A DNA stretch of 64,000 bases from Nonomuraea spiralis. Its GTDB lineage: Bacteria > Actinomycetota > Actinomycetes > Streptosporangiales > Streptosporangiaceae. The notes under the pieces were generated by a model. It did not search any database, was not told the DNA's origin, and saw nothing but the letters and a program-made list of their open reading frames with translations. A program made the translations under genes and the position numbers. Positions 15,949 through 25,773 of this stretch are shown piece by piece. Location: contig NZ_BMRC01000001.1 of the NCBI RefSeq assembly GCF_014648435.1, positions 320,481-384,480 on the forward strand, read 5' to 3'. The stretch's first letter is position 1. Each line of letters starts with the position of its first letter.

Positions 15949-17631
15949 TCACCACCACGCCAGGGCGGCGCTCAGCACGACCACGGCCAGGACCAGGCCC
16001 CCGAGCAGCCAGCGCGGCACCCGTACGGGCCGCCGCCAGGCGTCGGAAAGCAGACCGGGCGGCGCCTGGACGGGACGCGGCGCGGACGGGCGCGCGGCCG
16101 TCTCGTGACGCGGCTCGGCCAGCCGGTTCAGCAGCTCGGGCACCAGCCGGTCGGCCAGGACGGCGGCCTCGCGCGGATCGGACAGCCGCGCGTAGATCAA
16201 CGCCCCCGCCCGGGCCCAGACCCCGGCGCCGTCCTCCCGCGACAGCCGCCCGGCCAGCCAGCGCATCGGCTGCCCGCTGTCCAGCCGCGTGCCGAGCAGC
16301 GGTTGCAGCAGGCCGGCCAGCCGCGAGGCCGCCAGCTCCCGGTAGTGGCCGGTCAGCCGGTCGGCGTACCAGTCGACGAGGTTGAGGTACTCGACGATCT
16401 GCCCCGACTCCGCCTCCGGCACCCGCACCCGGCGGCCGGCGGCGGCGCAGATCCACTCCACGAGCTGGAAGAAGCCGTCGTCGTACTGCGTGGGCAACAT
16501 CCGGTACAGCTCGGCCAGCAGCTTTCCGTCCATGCCGTCCGTCTCGTCCGTGCCGTCATCGGCGGCGGGCGGGGCGCTCACCGGCTCGGTCGCGCCGGGC
16601 ACGCGGTGCACGGCGGGCGGCGCGGGCCGCTGCACCGGGAACACGTAGGCCGACACGGACGGCTCGGCGTACTGCCGCAGCGACAGGGCCGTCGCCTCCA
16701 GCCGGGCCTCCAGCGTGCGGTACTGCGACACGACCGGGCCCAGCCGCTCGGCCAGGCCCGTCCCGCCGAGCTCGTTATAGGCCCTGACCAGGCAGCGGGC
16801 GACCCTGGCGCACTCGTCGGCGGGCGCCTCGGCCTCCTCCCACAGGGCGATCCTGTTCTCCTCCCGCGGCTGGGTGGGCGGCGCGCCGGCGTGCGCGTGC
16901 GCGGCGCGGAAGACCAGGTGCGGCTGCAGGCCGCCGCGGTCGTCGCCCTGCGCGGGCTCGTACGTGGAGAACGACGGCCGCCAGGCGCAGCCCGTCCCGC
17001 GCAGCAGCACGGCGGCGGTGAACCGCAGCCCCCTCAGGTAACCGCCCTGGACGGGTGCCTGGAGGTCGGCGGCCGGGAGCATGGCCGCGAGAGGCCGTTC
17101 CGGCTGCCTCAGCACGGCGGCCACCAGGGCGGACAACCCCCGCACCGGCTGCGGCCGGTTGCCGGCCCGCGCGCGGAAGGCCCGGAGCAGCTCCTCGTGC
17201 TCACCGGCCGGGAGCCGGGCCAGCGTCCGGCCGTAGGTCACCTGGCCGGGCGGGTCGCCGAGGCGCAACGCGTCCAGTCCCTGCCACAGGCACGCGAGTG
17301 CCAGGTCGATGCCCACCGTCGCGTACGGCCCGATCAGCGCGCGCGCCACCTGGGGATGGCGTCCGCCGCCCGCCCGGGGCGAACCCGCCGACAGGGCGAC
17401 CGCGTCGGGGTCGGACGAACGCTCGATGATCGTGGCCAGCCCGTCGCCCGGCAGGACGAGGTAGACCAGGCTGCGATGCCCGGACGCCACCCCCTGCGGC
17501 AGCGTGGCCATCGGCAGGATCAGGTGGGCGGCGTGACGGATACGCGGATCCTCGGTGGAGTACGCGACCGGTCCGAAGTCCTTGCCCGGCTGCCAGCGGA
17601 ACTCGACCTGGTCGACTGACGTCGCGTTCAT
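15949..17631 (-). CDS. Tail-anchored GTPase-associated protein
   Basis: A 560-residue protein of unknown fold. Its start, VDQVEFRWQPGKDFGPVAYST, is similar to the start of the GTPase encoded upstream (HQVTYGWQRLATGPAFGPTAST), so both appear to carry the same N-terminal domain, possibly the one named in GTPase-associated proteins of predicted conflict systems. The middle is alpha-helical with an acidic linker, and the last 20 residues (LLGGLVLAVVVLSAALAWW) form a tail anchor. It overlaps the GTPase stop by one base and is probably a membrane partner of that GTPase. Confidence 0.55.
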   Translation of the reverse strand: MNATSVDQVEFRWQPGKDFGPVAYSTEDPRIRHAAHLILPMATLPQGVASGHRSLVYLVLPGDGLATIIERSSDPDAVALSAGSPRAGGGRHPQVARALIGPYATVGIDLALACLWQGLDALRLGDPPGQVTYGRTLARLPAGEHEELLRAFRARAGNRPQPVRGLSALVAAVLRQPERPLAAMLPAADLQAPVQGGYLRGLRFTAAVLLRGTGCAWRPSFSTYEPAQGDDRGGLQPHLVFRAAHAHAGAPPTQPREENRIALWEEAEAPADECARVARCLVRAYNELGGTGLAERLGPVVSQYRTLEARLEATALSLRQYAEPSVSAYVFPVQRPAPPAVHRVPGATEPVSAPPAADDGTDETDGMDGKLLAELYRMLPTQYDDGFFQLVEWICAAAGRRVRVPEAESGQIVEYLNLVDWYADRLTGHYRELAASRLAGLLQPLLGTRLDSGQPMRWLAGRLSREDGAGVWARAGALIYARLSDPREAAVLADRLVPELLNRLAEPRHETAARPSAPRPVQAPPGLLSDAWRRPVRVPRWLLGGLVLAVVVLSAALAWW

Positions 17632-19424
17632 CAGATTCCGATCCTCCGGGCTTCCGGTGAGGTGAGCACGCCGGTCATCGCCATGAGGGCGATCAGCGGA
17701 TTGAGCACGCGGCAGGGCCGCACGCCGCGGACGAACGTCTTGTCCGCCACGGTGTCCGAGCCGGCCGCCGAGGCCACGTGGAAGGTGGCCCGGCGGCATT
17801 CCCGGTAGGGCCGCGTCCAGGCGTCGGCGTGCCTGGCCTGGAGGTAGGCGTAGACGTCGGCGCTCTCCCGCAGCGAGGAGTCCGGGTCCAGCACCCGGTC
17901 CGGCTGCCGCAGCCACGACGCGATCGGGTCCTCGAAGCGCAGCAGGTCCGCCTTGCCCAGCACGATCGCCGTGCTCAGCTCCGCCAGGCGGCCCGACGCC
18001 TGCAGGAGCTCCAGCACGGTGGCGAAGGTGCGGTCGCCGAGCTCGTCCCGGCCGAGTTCGGCGGCGTTCACCACGAAGATCAGCCCGTCGGCCACGTCGA
18101 GGAAGCGGCGCGCCGACTCGATCTCCAGCAGGTCGCCGCCCGCCACGTCGAACAGCGCGACCGGGCGCCCCCCGCCGCCCGCCTCGCGCACCATGAAGAT
18201 GTCCACCAGGCCGACGGCCCCCGGCCGGGTGTGCTCGACCACCCGCGAGTCGTTGAGGAACGGGCTGACCTGCTCGTCGACCAGGCTCTGGTGGCCCGCC
18301 AGGCTGATCGCCTGGTGGCTCAGGCCGGGGCCGAGGCCGTGCTTCTCCAGTTGCGCGATCATGGAGATCAGCAGGTGGGTCTTGCCGGAGTTGGTCGCGC
18401 CGACGAACCCGTAGACCGACGGCGTGCCGTGCTGCCCGTAGGCGAGCGGGAGGTAGTGCGCCGCCCCGGGCCCGGCCTCCTCCGGTCCCGCGCAGCGGAC
18501 GAAGGCCGTACGCCGCGACACCGCCCGCTGGGCCGGGCTGGCGCTGTCGGGGATCGTCAGCGTGACGTACGCGCCCTCGCCGCGGTCGTAGCGGTAGAGC
18601 TCGCGCTCGTCCCAGGTCAGGGTGGCGGCGCAGATCGGGCACGGCACCAAGGGGCCCGCCGGGGCCGGGGCGGCCGGCCGGGCCGGTGGGGAAGAGGGCA
18701 TGGGCGCTCCGTTGGCTCTGCGGGCGTAGTCGGCGACCAACCGGCCCGCGACGCTGTCGTAGACGGGATGCGCGGCAAGCGTGCCCGCGCGCTCGCTGAA
18801 GCGGATGAACAGCCCCGGATGGCCGGGCGGCCTGGCCCGGTCGTCGAAGGTCTCGAAGGCCGGCGGCCGGTTGGTCCGTACCGGCTCGTCGGACACGAGC
18901 CCGCCGACGATCGCGTCCAGCCCCCACAGCAGCGGGTACGCGCACTCCGACGGAGGCAGCTCGATCAGGTCCTCCTCACCGGCCAGCACGTGCGACAGCA
19001 GCGGCACGAGCTGCGCCAACGCCTCCGGCGAGCGGGACTCGGCCGCCAGCCCGACCCGGTACGGCTCGATGCCGCGCCGCGTGAGGGGCAGCAGCCGCTC
19101 CCCTTGCACGCCCAGCCACTGCCAGTCGCGCACCTCCAGCGCGAGCCGGGGCGTGAGCAGCGCGGGCGCGCTCACCAGCAGCCGGGCGAGCGCGCTGTGC
19201 TCCCCGTGCGGCTGCTCGCGCCGCACCAGCACCGCGTGCCGGCCGAAGACGCCGTAGAAGTGGCTGACCTCGCACGAGCCGCCGGGGTCGGTGCGCAGCC
19301 AGTGCTCGACCCGGCGGTGGAGCCGTCCGAGCTCGTCCGGCGCCAGCGTGGAGGCCGTGGGGCCGAAGGCCGGGCCCGTCGCCAGGCGCTGCCACCCGTA
19401 GGTGACCTGGTGCAGGATGCTCAT
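17631..19424 (-). CDS. P-loop GTPase of a predicted conflict system
   Basis: A 597-residue protein. Residues 1-240 contain the domain shared with the downstream partner. A zinc-ribbon-like CPIC (262-265) with a later Cys precedes the GTPase: GATNSGKTHLLISM (Walker A, 342-349), VALFDVAGGDLL (switch II/Walker B, 426-430) and AIVLGKADLL, where GKAD (490-493) stands for NKxD. This is the layout of the GTPases called DO-GTPases that accompany vWA and tubulin-like proteins. The start ATG overlaps the pseudokinase stop (ATGA). Assignment to that family is from memory. Confidence 0.68.
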   Translation of the reverse strand: MSILHQVTYGWQRLATGPAFGPTASTLAPDELGRLHRRVEHWLRTDPGGSCEVSHFYGVFGRHAVLVRREQPHGEHSALARLLVSAPALLTPRLALEVRDWQWLGVQGERLLPLTRRGIEPYRVGLAAESRSPEALAQLVPLLSHVLAGEEDLIELPPSECAYPLLWGLDAIVGGLVSDEPVRTNRPPAFETFDDRARPPGHPGLFIRFSERAGTLAAHPVYDSVAGRLVADYARRANGAPMPSSPPARPAAPAPAGPLVPCPICAATLTWDERELYRYDRGEGAYVTLTIPDSASPAQRAVSRRTAFVRCAGPEEAGPGAAHYLPLAYGQHGTPSVYGFVGATNSGKTHLLISMIAQLEKHGLGPGLSHQAISLAGHQSLVDEQVSPFLNDSRVVEHTRPGAVGLVDIFMVREAGGGGRPVALFDVAGGDLLEIESARRFLDVADGLIFVVNAAELGRDELGDRTFATVLELLQASGRLAELSTAIVLGKADLLRFEDPIASWLRQPDRVLDPDSSLRESADVYAYLQARHADAWTRPYRECRRATFHVASAAGSDTVADKTFVRGVRPCRVLNPLIALMAMTGVLTSPEARRIGI

Positions 19425-20431
19425 CTGCGCCGCCTCCACGGCCGTCCGCGCCGGGACGGCTCATCAGGGATGGTGGGGCCCGCGGGGGCCGGCCAAGCGG
19501 GCTCCGGCTCGGCCGCGGGCACGGTCTGCGGATGCTTACGGGCCCGCAGCGCGAAGAAGTCGGCCCGGCCCCGCTCCAGCGCGACGTCGGGCGACAACCC
19601 GCGCGGCACCGGATCGGCCGCGTCCAGCCGCCGCAGCAGCTCGCGCACCGACGGACGCCCCTCCGGCGGGCCGAAGACACCCTGGAGCAGGCGTGCCAGG
19701 TCGGGTGGGGCGTCGGCCAGGTCGGCCCGCTCGGGGGCGCGGCCGGTCGCCACGCAGAAGATGAGCCGTCCCGCCGCCCAGACGTCGTCGTCGCCGGTCA
19801 CCACGCCGCCGGCCTGGCCGGGCCGCTGCTCGGGCGCCCACCACGGCGGCGCGCCCGCCACCGACCGGGGTGTCCCGGCCGGTGCGGCCTCGGTGAAGCC
19901 GGTGATCTGCGCGCACACGGTGTCCCAGTGGACCGTCTCGGGCGACAGCGCCCGGTGGGCGATCCCGGCGGCGCTCGTCCAGCGCAGCCCGGTCAGCAGG
20001 CTCCGCTGGAAGGGCAGGCTCTCGCTGGGCAGGATCCGGCCCAGCGTGCCGCCGACCGGCCGGCCGCGGTAGGGCGCGAGCAGGACGAACGGCAGCTCGC
20101 CGTCCGCCTCGTAGCCGATCAGCCGGGAGACCTCCGAGGGGTACGGCCCCGCCCCGCAGAGCCTGCTCAGCCGCAGCCCCGCCAGGATCTCGTTGTCGAG
20201 CGCGTCGTACCCGGCGCCCGGACCCGGAGCCGCCGGGCCGACATGGCGGGCCTCGTGCCGCCCGCCGTCGGCGTAGGACAGGGTGAGCAGGCAGGAACGC
20301 AGCGGCGGCGCGGGCTGGAGGGGGTCCTCGCGGCGGTCGGTCACGGTGGCCTCGACGGGGACGCCGTGGCGGTCGCGGAAGCGCAACACCGTTCCCGGCC
20401 GGGTCGTCGGCGGTTCCGGACGGGTGGTCAT
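19421..20431 (-). CDS. Protein pseudokinase
   Basis: A 336-residue kinase-fold protein whose catalytic residues are gone: the HRD loop reads GIAHRALSPETVHWD (Asp to Ala, Asn to Thr) and the DFG position reads ITGF. The fold is still recognisable from the APE-like SVAGAPPWWAPEQ, DDDVWAAGRLIFCVATG and the Arg-containing GRPSVRELLRRL. The C-terminal 60 residues are Pro/Arg-rich. A likely role is as scaffold or allosteric partner of the active kinase encoded at 9723-10832. It is coupled on both sides (ATGA overlap and TGA sharing a base with ATG). Confidence 0.75.
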   Translation of the reverse strand: MTTRPEPPTTRPGTVLRFRDRHGVPVEATVTDRREDPLQPAPPLRSCLLTLSYADGGRHEARHVGPAAPGPGAGYDALDNEILAGLRLSRLCGAGPYPSEVSRLIGYEADGELPFVLLAPYRGRPVGGTLGRILPSESLPFQRSLLTGLRWTSAAGIAHRALSPETVHWDTVCAQITGFTEAAPAGTPRSVAGAPPWWAPEQRPGQAGGVVTGDDDVWAAGRLIFCVATGRAPERADLADAPPDLARLLQGVFGPPEGRPSVRELLRRLDAADPVPRGLSPDVALERGRADFFALRARKHPQTVPAAEPEPAWPAPAGPTIPDEPSRRGRPWRRRR

Positions 20432-22626
20432 CACTGCTCGCCCTCCCGCCCGGTCTCCGGCTCGTCCGCCCACGTCCGGCAGGCGACGCCCGGCCGTACC
20501 GGGAGCAGGCGCAGCGTCCCGGCGTGCCGCGCCGAGGGCACCCACACCGTCCCGGCGGGCAGCGACTCCCGCATGGCGGCGCGGCAGCGGCGCGGGGCGA
20601 AGCGCACCACGCCGGGCGGCCCGCCGCCGACGTCCAGCAGCGACAGGTCACGGGCCAGGCAGAGCTGCCACATGACGGCCGACGGATCCTGCGCCGCGGC
20701 CGCCGCCAGCTCCGACAGGTCCTCCTCCGGCGCGACGCCCCCGGCCTCGACCGCCCACTCCGTCGCGAACGGCGGCGGATCGTCCATGCCGTGCTCGGCG
20801 ACGTGCTTCTCCCACACCGAGAACAGCTCCGCGGCCCGGTCACCGGCCCGCCCGGCGTGCTCGGCGGCCGAACCGGAGGCCAGCCCGCGCAGCGCCGGCT
20901 CGGCCGCCTCCCGCACCAGTCCGGCCAGGAAGTGCTCGACCCGCCGATCCCGCCGCCCGGGGACGACGTCGTCCGCGGAGCCGTCCGGCGGGCGGGTGCG
21001 TTCGGCGGCCACGGCGCCCACCTGGGCGAGCGCGGCGCTCACCCGGGCGGCCGCGTCGGCGGACTCGACCCGCGCCCCCGCCCGCGCCCATTCGCGGACG
21101 GCCAGACCGGCGACCGCGAGCAGGTCGTCGACCGCCTTCCCGGCCTCGCCGAGCCGGCGCGCCGCCACCCAGGCCGCCGTACGCCGCCGCCAGGAGCCGC
21201 GTACCGTCCACACCGCGCCGGCCAGCGCCACGATCAGCACCAGCGCCCACATCGGCTGCGGCAGCACCCCGGCGGCCTCCAGCGCCGCGCCGGCGACACC
21301 GCCCACGACACCGCCCACGACGGACGCGGCGGCGTTCGCGGCGAGGGAGCCGGCGTGCCCGCGCAACCGTCCGCCGGGCCCGCGCAGCACGGTCAGCGCG
21401 ACCGACAACGTCCAGAGCAGCGCCATCACCAGCCCGCTGGCCACCCCGAACGGGGTGAGCCCGGCCAGCGCCGCGCTCACCAGGCCCACGGCCGGCAACC
21501 ACGGCTGCGGGCCCGCCATCGGCTCCGGCTCGCGCAGCCCCGCCACCAGCGCGTCCGGGCAGACCTCCCGCAACCTGGGCACGAGCGACCGGCTGCCGCG
21601 CGGCATGAGCCGGGCCTGCCACCGGTCCAGGCCCTCGATCAGGCGCGGCAGCGGCGTGCCGGCCTCCAGCCCGGCGTCCAGATACCGGCCGATCGCGGCG
21701 CGGACGCGGCCCGCGTCGAACTCCTCCGGCTCGCCGGGCACGACCCCGGCCGCGGCGACGGCCGCCCGATGGCCGGCGTCGAGCCGGGCCGTGTTGTGGG
21801 CCGCCGTGAACAGCTCCTCCAGCCGCTCCCGCAGCAGCCCGAGCGCCTGCCCGGCGACGGTCGCCGCCGTCGCGGCGGGCACCGGCCCGGCCATGAGGGA
21901 CACGTCGTCGCCCAGCTCGTCGCCCAGGGTGGCGGCCTCGTCCACGGCCGCCCGCGCCTGGGCCACCAGGCCCGCCAGCACACCGTCCGGGACCGGCCGC
22001 AGCGGCCGCGCCGGAGGCTCCCCGGCCGCCGCCGCGGCGGGCTCGGGGACGTCGGTGGCCGGCAGTCGTGCGCTCGCGGCGTCGGCAGCCAGCAGGCGGG
22101 CGCCGGCGGCGGCGAGCGCCTGGCGGAAGTCGCCGCCGCCCTCGCCCGTCCAGGCCAGCCTGATGCCCGGGTTGGCGACCAGGCCGGGCATGCTCTCGAC
22201 CACGCGCAGGGTCTCGCGGAACACCTCGCCCAGCGACAACACGTCGAGCAGGCGCAGCAGGCCCGCCTCGGCGCCCTCCGCCCGGTCCCGCCGCACCGCG
22301 GGCGCCGCCGCGGCCGCACGCCAGTCGATCCCGTACGGATCGGGCACCCACAACACCCCGGCCGCCTGCGCCAGGCTGCCCGGCAGCGCGATCCGCCCCG
22401 GTTCGTCCCGTGCCCTGCCCACCACCACGCACAACACCTCGTCGGTGTAGCGGGAGGACAACAACAGCTCGTAGGCGCTGCGGTGCCGGGCCAGGGCCGC
22501 GACGTCGTCCACCACCAGCAGCGACGTCAGGTCCTCCCGGCCGTCCTCGGACAGCAGCGCCGCCACCTCGCCGACCGCGCCCTCGCCGAGGCCGCGCAGG
22601 CTCAGCCGGACGACCCGCCCGCTCAC
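20431..22626 (-). CDS. Large polytopic membrane protein of unknown function
   Basis: A 731-residue protein. The first 200 residues look alpha/beta (SLLVVDDVAALARHRSAYEL, VLCVVVGRARDEPGR), then a long helical Ala/Glu-rich part, then hydrophobic helices around residues 380-470 (LPAVGLVSAALAGLTPFGV, WALVLIVALAGAVWTV) and a helical cytoplasmic tail. No known family is recognised. The GTG at 22626 overlaps the tubulin-like gene stop by four bases. It probably places the tubulin/GTPase complex at the membrane. Confidence 0.6.
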   Translation of the reverse strand: MSGRVVRLSLRGLGEGAVGEVAALLSEDGREDLTSLLVVDDVAALARHRSAYELLLSSRYTDEVLCVVVGRARDEPGRIALPGSLAQAAGVLWVPDPYGIDWRAAAAAPAVRRDRAEGAEAGLLRLLDVLSLGEVFRETLRVVESMPGLVANPGIRLAWTGEGGGDFRQALAAAGARLLAADAASARLPATDVPEPAAAAAGEPPARPLRPVPDGVLAGLVAQARAAVDEAATLGDELGDDVSLMAGPVPAATAATVAGQALGLLRERLEELFTAAHNTARLDAGHRAAVAAAGVVPGEPEEFDAGRVRAAIGRYLDAGLEAGTPLPRLIEGLDRWQARLMPRGSRSLVPRLREVCPDALVAGLREPEPMAGPQPWLPAVGLVSAALAGLTPFGVASGLVMALLWTLSVALTVLRGPGGRLRGHAGSLAANAAASVVGGVVGGVAGAALEAAGVLPQPMWALVLIVALAGAVWTVRGSWRRRTAAWVAARRLGEAGKAVDDLLAVAGLAVREWARAGARVESADAAARVSAALAQVGAVAAERTRPPDGSADDVVPGRRDRRVEHFLAGLVREAAEPALRGLASGSAAEHAGRAGDRAAELFSVWEKHVAEHGMDDPPPFATEWAVEAGGVAPEEDLSELAAAAAQDPSAVMWQLCLARDLSLLDVGGGPPGVVRFAPRRCRAAMRESLPAGTVWVPSARHAGTLRLLPVRPGVACRTWADEPETGREGEQ

Positions 22627-25600
22627 GCGCCGCCTCCCGTCCGCCGCTTGTACGCCTCGTACAGGGCGTGCAGGTTCTCCCGCGTGGCGGCCGGCAACTC
22701 GAACGTGAAGGCCATCGCCGCGGGGAGGGTCTCGTGCCAGAACCGGCGCAACATCCGGGCCCGCGCCCGGTTCGCCGGGGCGATCTCGACCAGCATCCGG
22801 TCCAGGCAGTCGACCTGCTCCGCGGCCATCCCGACGACCAGCTCGAACAACTTCGACGGCGGATGCGTGCCCTCGTCCAGCTTGTACGGCGCCGCCTGCA
22901 TGAGCTGCGCGCAGAACACCCGCGCGGCGTCGTCGTTGTCGGCCAGCGTCCACAACTCGTACGCCTGGAGCAGGCTGCCCCACGAGGAGGCGTCCTCCAG
23001 CGCCTTCAGGCCGAGCGACATGGCCACCTCGTTGAGCCGCACCTCCGCCTGGGACGGCGAGGCCGGGTCGCCCAGCACCCGCACGTCGCCGTTCCACATC
23101 GCGCACAGCAGCCGGTGCAGGATGCGCACCCGGTGCTCCTCGCGGGTGGCCAGGTAGCCGAAGTCGTAGCCGGTGCGCTGCCGCCAGGGCAGGAAGTCGT
23201 CCCGGCGCGGCCGGTGCACCGCGTCCGCCCAGGTCCGCAGCACCTGCCGGACCTCCTTGACGTCCGTGATGCCCATCGAGGAGCGGAACAGCACGACCGA
23301 CACGGACTCCGCGGTGGTGCCGCTGAACTCGAAGGTGATGCCGGGTCCCTCGGGAAGCTGCAGCGACGTACGCAGGTAGGAGGCGATGGCCGGGCTCTCG
23401 GCGCCCGGGTAGGACACCAGCACCTTCAGCGGCCCGGTGCCCTGCGGGGTGAAGTTGGCCGGCACCAGCCCGGTGAGCCGGCTGCGGAACTCCTCCAGCT
23501 CCGCCTCGCCGAACCGGGGCCGGTCCGAGCCCAGCCCGGCCGCCTGGTCGAGCAGGTCGCGCAGCTTGGGCAGCAGCGTCGTCCGGCCCTGGGTCTCCTC
23601 CTGGAGGTACGTCTTGACGTCGGTCTTGATCCGCTCGCGCAGCTCGTGGACCGCGCGTTCCGGCGTGGCCTCGATCGACTGGCGGTAGATCCGCCGCCAG
23701 CCGTCCTGGCCCATCAGCCGCCGCAGCACCTCGGCGTCGTCCGCGGTCGGCTCGATCATGAGCCGTTCCCTGATGCGGACGACGGCGTTGCGGCAGAACT
23801 GCTCCAGGCTGCCCGTGGGCAGGTGGAAGACCACCCCCACCCTGGGCCGGTAGAGATGTTCCGAGCGTTCCCTGAACTGGTCGGGATCCTGCCTGGCCAG
23901 GTCGTGCAGGGCCTGGTTGAGCGCGCGCAGGTGGTCCTCGGCCACGCCGAGCGCCCGCTCCCACCGCTGGTGCTGGGACGCCCACGGCTCGGTCCACAAC
24001 ACCCGGCTGCGCCAGCTGTACCAGAGGTCCTGATCCTGGCGCGCCTCCGCGGGGGCGTCGTCGGTCCACTTGACCTTGACCATGCCGAGCGAACGGTCAC
24101 GCAGCTGCGGCAGCGCGGGCGGGATCTCGCGGAAGCCCGGCGGCGGCGGCGGAGGCATGCTGCGGCGCTGCATCAGCCCCTTGACGCCGAGCTGGTCCAC
24201 CGGGTCGGCCAGCGAGCCGTGCCCGAAGAGCACCCGCCGCACCCGGAACGGGTCGATCTTGCCGAGCAGCCCGAGCACCGCGCCGCCCGGGTCGAACTGG
24301 CTCACCATGGCGGGTACGGACCGGTCGAGCTGGGCGCGCAGCTCGTTCAGCCCGATCCGCATCGCGGCCAGGCGGTCGGCCAGCACCGCCAGCACCTCGC
24401 GGGCCCCGGTGGCCGGTCCCGGCTCGGCGTACTCCACCTGCTGCCGGGCGAAGAGCTGGTGGATGTGCGAGAGCGTGAAGAACTCCTCGATCAGCGCCCG
24501 GTTGGTCTCCGCACCCGGGACCGGCTCGCGCAGCTCCTCGATGCCGGCCCGCAGCAGCCGGCCCGCCACGACGTCGGCCAGCTCCTCCACCGGCGTGGTC
24601 AGCGACGTCACCAGCGCCGTGGACACCCCGCGGTTGCCCACCCCGTTCTCGGCCATGGTCTGCCGCTGGCCGACGGAGTTGATGAAACTGTCGGCGAAGG
24701 ACTGGTGCTGCTCGCCGTCGCTGCGGACCTTCGGGCTCAGCTCGGTGCCGATCAGCGACATCACCAGCGACACGACCGAACGCCGCAGGTCGCCGGGCTT
24801 GGCGCCGGTCGGGCGGGAGAACAGGAACGCGGTCTGGGCGACACCCGGCCGCATCGCCACCCGCCCCTCCAGCGGGTAGCGCACCGCGATCTCCTCCGGA
24901 TCGGCCTGGTCGCCCTCGAACCCGGGCAGGTGCCGTACGGCGTCGGCGGTGTTCTGGTGGTCCACGAGCTGGAACATGTCGAGCAGGGCGCGGCCCGCGT
25001 TGAGCTCGGCCGGCCGGCCGCCGCCCGCGCCCGACTCGAAGGCGGAGGGCATGAGCACCAGCGGATAGATCTTCGGCTTGAGGTCGGTCTCCTGGAACTG
25101 CCTGCTGATCAGGTGGAAGTAGTCGTAGAAGATGCCCGCGCCGGTGCCCCCGGCGACGGAGAACGCCACGAAGACGTCCACCGCCCTCGGGTTGATCCTG
25201 GCGCCGTCGGCCAGCCGGAACAGGTCGGTGGCCGCCTGGTTGCCCGACAGGTTGCCGATGGCCGCGTCCAGGTCGCGGATCGCGGGGGCGAGGCCGTCGC
25301 GGAAGGTCTCGAACAGGGCCGCCCGCCCCACGGTCGGCATCTGCCCGGCGCCCTTCTGCAGCGGCAGCACCCGCGGCTCCCCGTGGCTGGGCGGCAGCCA
25401 GCCGCGGACCGCCTCCCCGGCGGCCAGCCGCAGGTTCACCGCCACCTGGGGGTAGGAGTCCACCTGCGGCACCAGGCCGCGTACGTAATGGGCGGTGAGC
25501 TGCGCCGTGCGCACGTGCTTCGGGCCGGGCACGACGCTCAGCGGCAGCCGGTCCAGCTCGGCCTGGTTGACGTCGGCGTAGACGAACTGCAGGCAGGCCG

Positions 25601-25754
25601 GCAGCTGGTAGCGCTGGGCGTCCTCGCGTTTGCGCTGGAAGAGGCTGCCGTCCGGGCCGCAGATCTCCTCACGCAGCCGGCGTTCCAGACCGGCGCCGAT
25701 CGCGCAGCCGGTGCCGCCCAGACCGACGAAGAGCAGGGGCTGGTAGAGCTTCAT
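22623..25754 (-). CDS. Tubulin/FtsZ-like GTPase, large type
   Basis: A 1043-residue protein. The N-terminus has a nucleotide-binding loop (LLFVGLGGTGCAIGAGL, residues 7-23) and VAFSVAGGTGAGIFYDYFHL (196-215), the tubulin signature GGTGxG that binds the GTP phosphates. FtsZ is about 400 residues; here about 600 more helical residues follow. This matches the tubulin-like family found next to vWA proteins and GTPases in actinomycetes, whose function is unknown. The ATG start is 19 bases after the vWA gene, and its stop overlaps the next start (GTGA). Confidence 0.78.
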   Translation of the reverse strand: MKLYQPLLFVGLGGTGCAIGAGLERRLREEICGPDGSLFQRKREDAQRYQLPACLQFVYADVNQAELDRLPLSVVPGPKHVRTAQLTAHYVRGLVPQVDSYPQVAVNLRLAAGEAVRGWLPPSHGEPRVLPLQKGAGQMPTVGRAALFETFRDGLAPAIRDLDAAIGNLSGNQAATDLFRLADGARINPRAVDVFVAFSVAGGTGAGIFYDYFHLISRQFQETDLKPKIYPLVLMPSAFESGAGGGRPAELNAGRALLDMFQLVDHQNTADAVRHLPGFEGDQADPEEIAVRYPLEGRVAMRPGVAQTAFLFSRPTGAKPGDLRRSVVSLVMSLIGTELSPKVRSDGEQHQSFADSFINSVGQRQTMAENGVGNRGVSTALVTSLTTPVEELADVVAGRLLRAGIEELREPVPGAETNRALIEEFFTLSHIHQLFARQQVEYAEPGPATGAREVLAVLADRLAAMRIGLNELRAQLDRSVPAMVSQFDPGGAVLGLLGKIDPFRVRRVLFGHGSLADPVDQLGVKGLMQRRSMPPPPPPGFREIPPALPQLRDRSLGMVKVKWTDDAPAEARQDQDLWYSWRSRVLWTEPWASQHQRWERALGVAEDHLRALNQALHDLARQDPDQFRERSEHLYRPRVGVVFHLPTGSLEQFCRNAVVRIRERLMIEPTADDAEVLRRLMGQDGWRRIYRQSIEATPERAVHELRERIKTDVKTYLQEETQGRTTLLPKLRDLLDQAAGLGSDRPRFGEAELEEFRSRLTGLVPANFTPQGTGPLKVLVSYPGAESPAIASYLRTSLQLPEGPGITFEFSGTTAESVSVVLFRSSMGITDVKEVRQVLRTWADAVHRPRRDDFLPWRQRTGYDFGYLATREEHRVRILHRLLCAMWNGDVRVLGDPASPSQAEVRLNEVAMSLGLKALEDASSWGSLLQAYELWTLADNDDAARVFCAQLMQAAPYKLDEGTHPPSKLFELVVGMAAEQVDCLDRMLVEIAPANRARARMLRRFWHETLPAAMAFTFELPAATRENLHALYEAYKRRTGGGA

Positions 25755-25773
25755 GTGATGTCTCCTCGCGACC

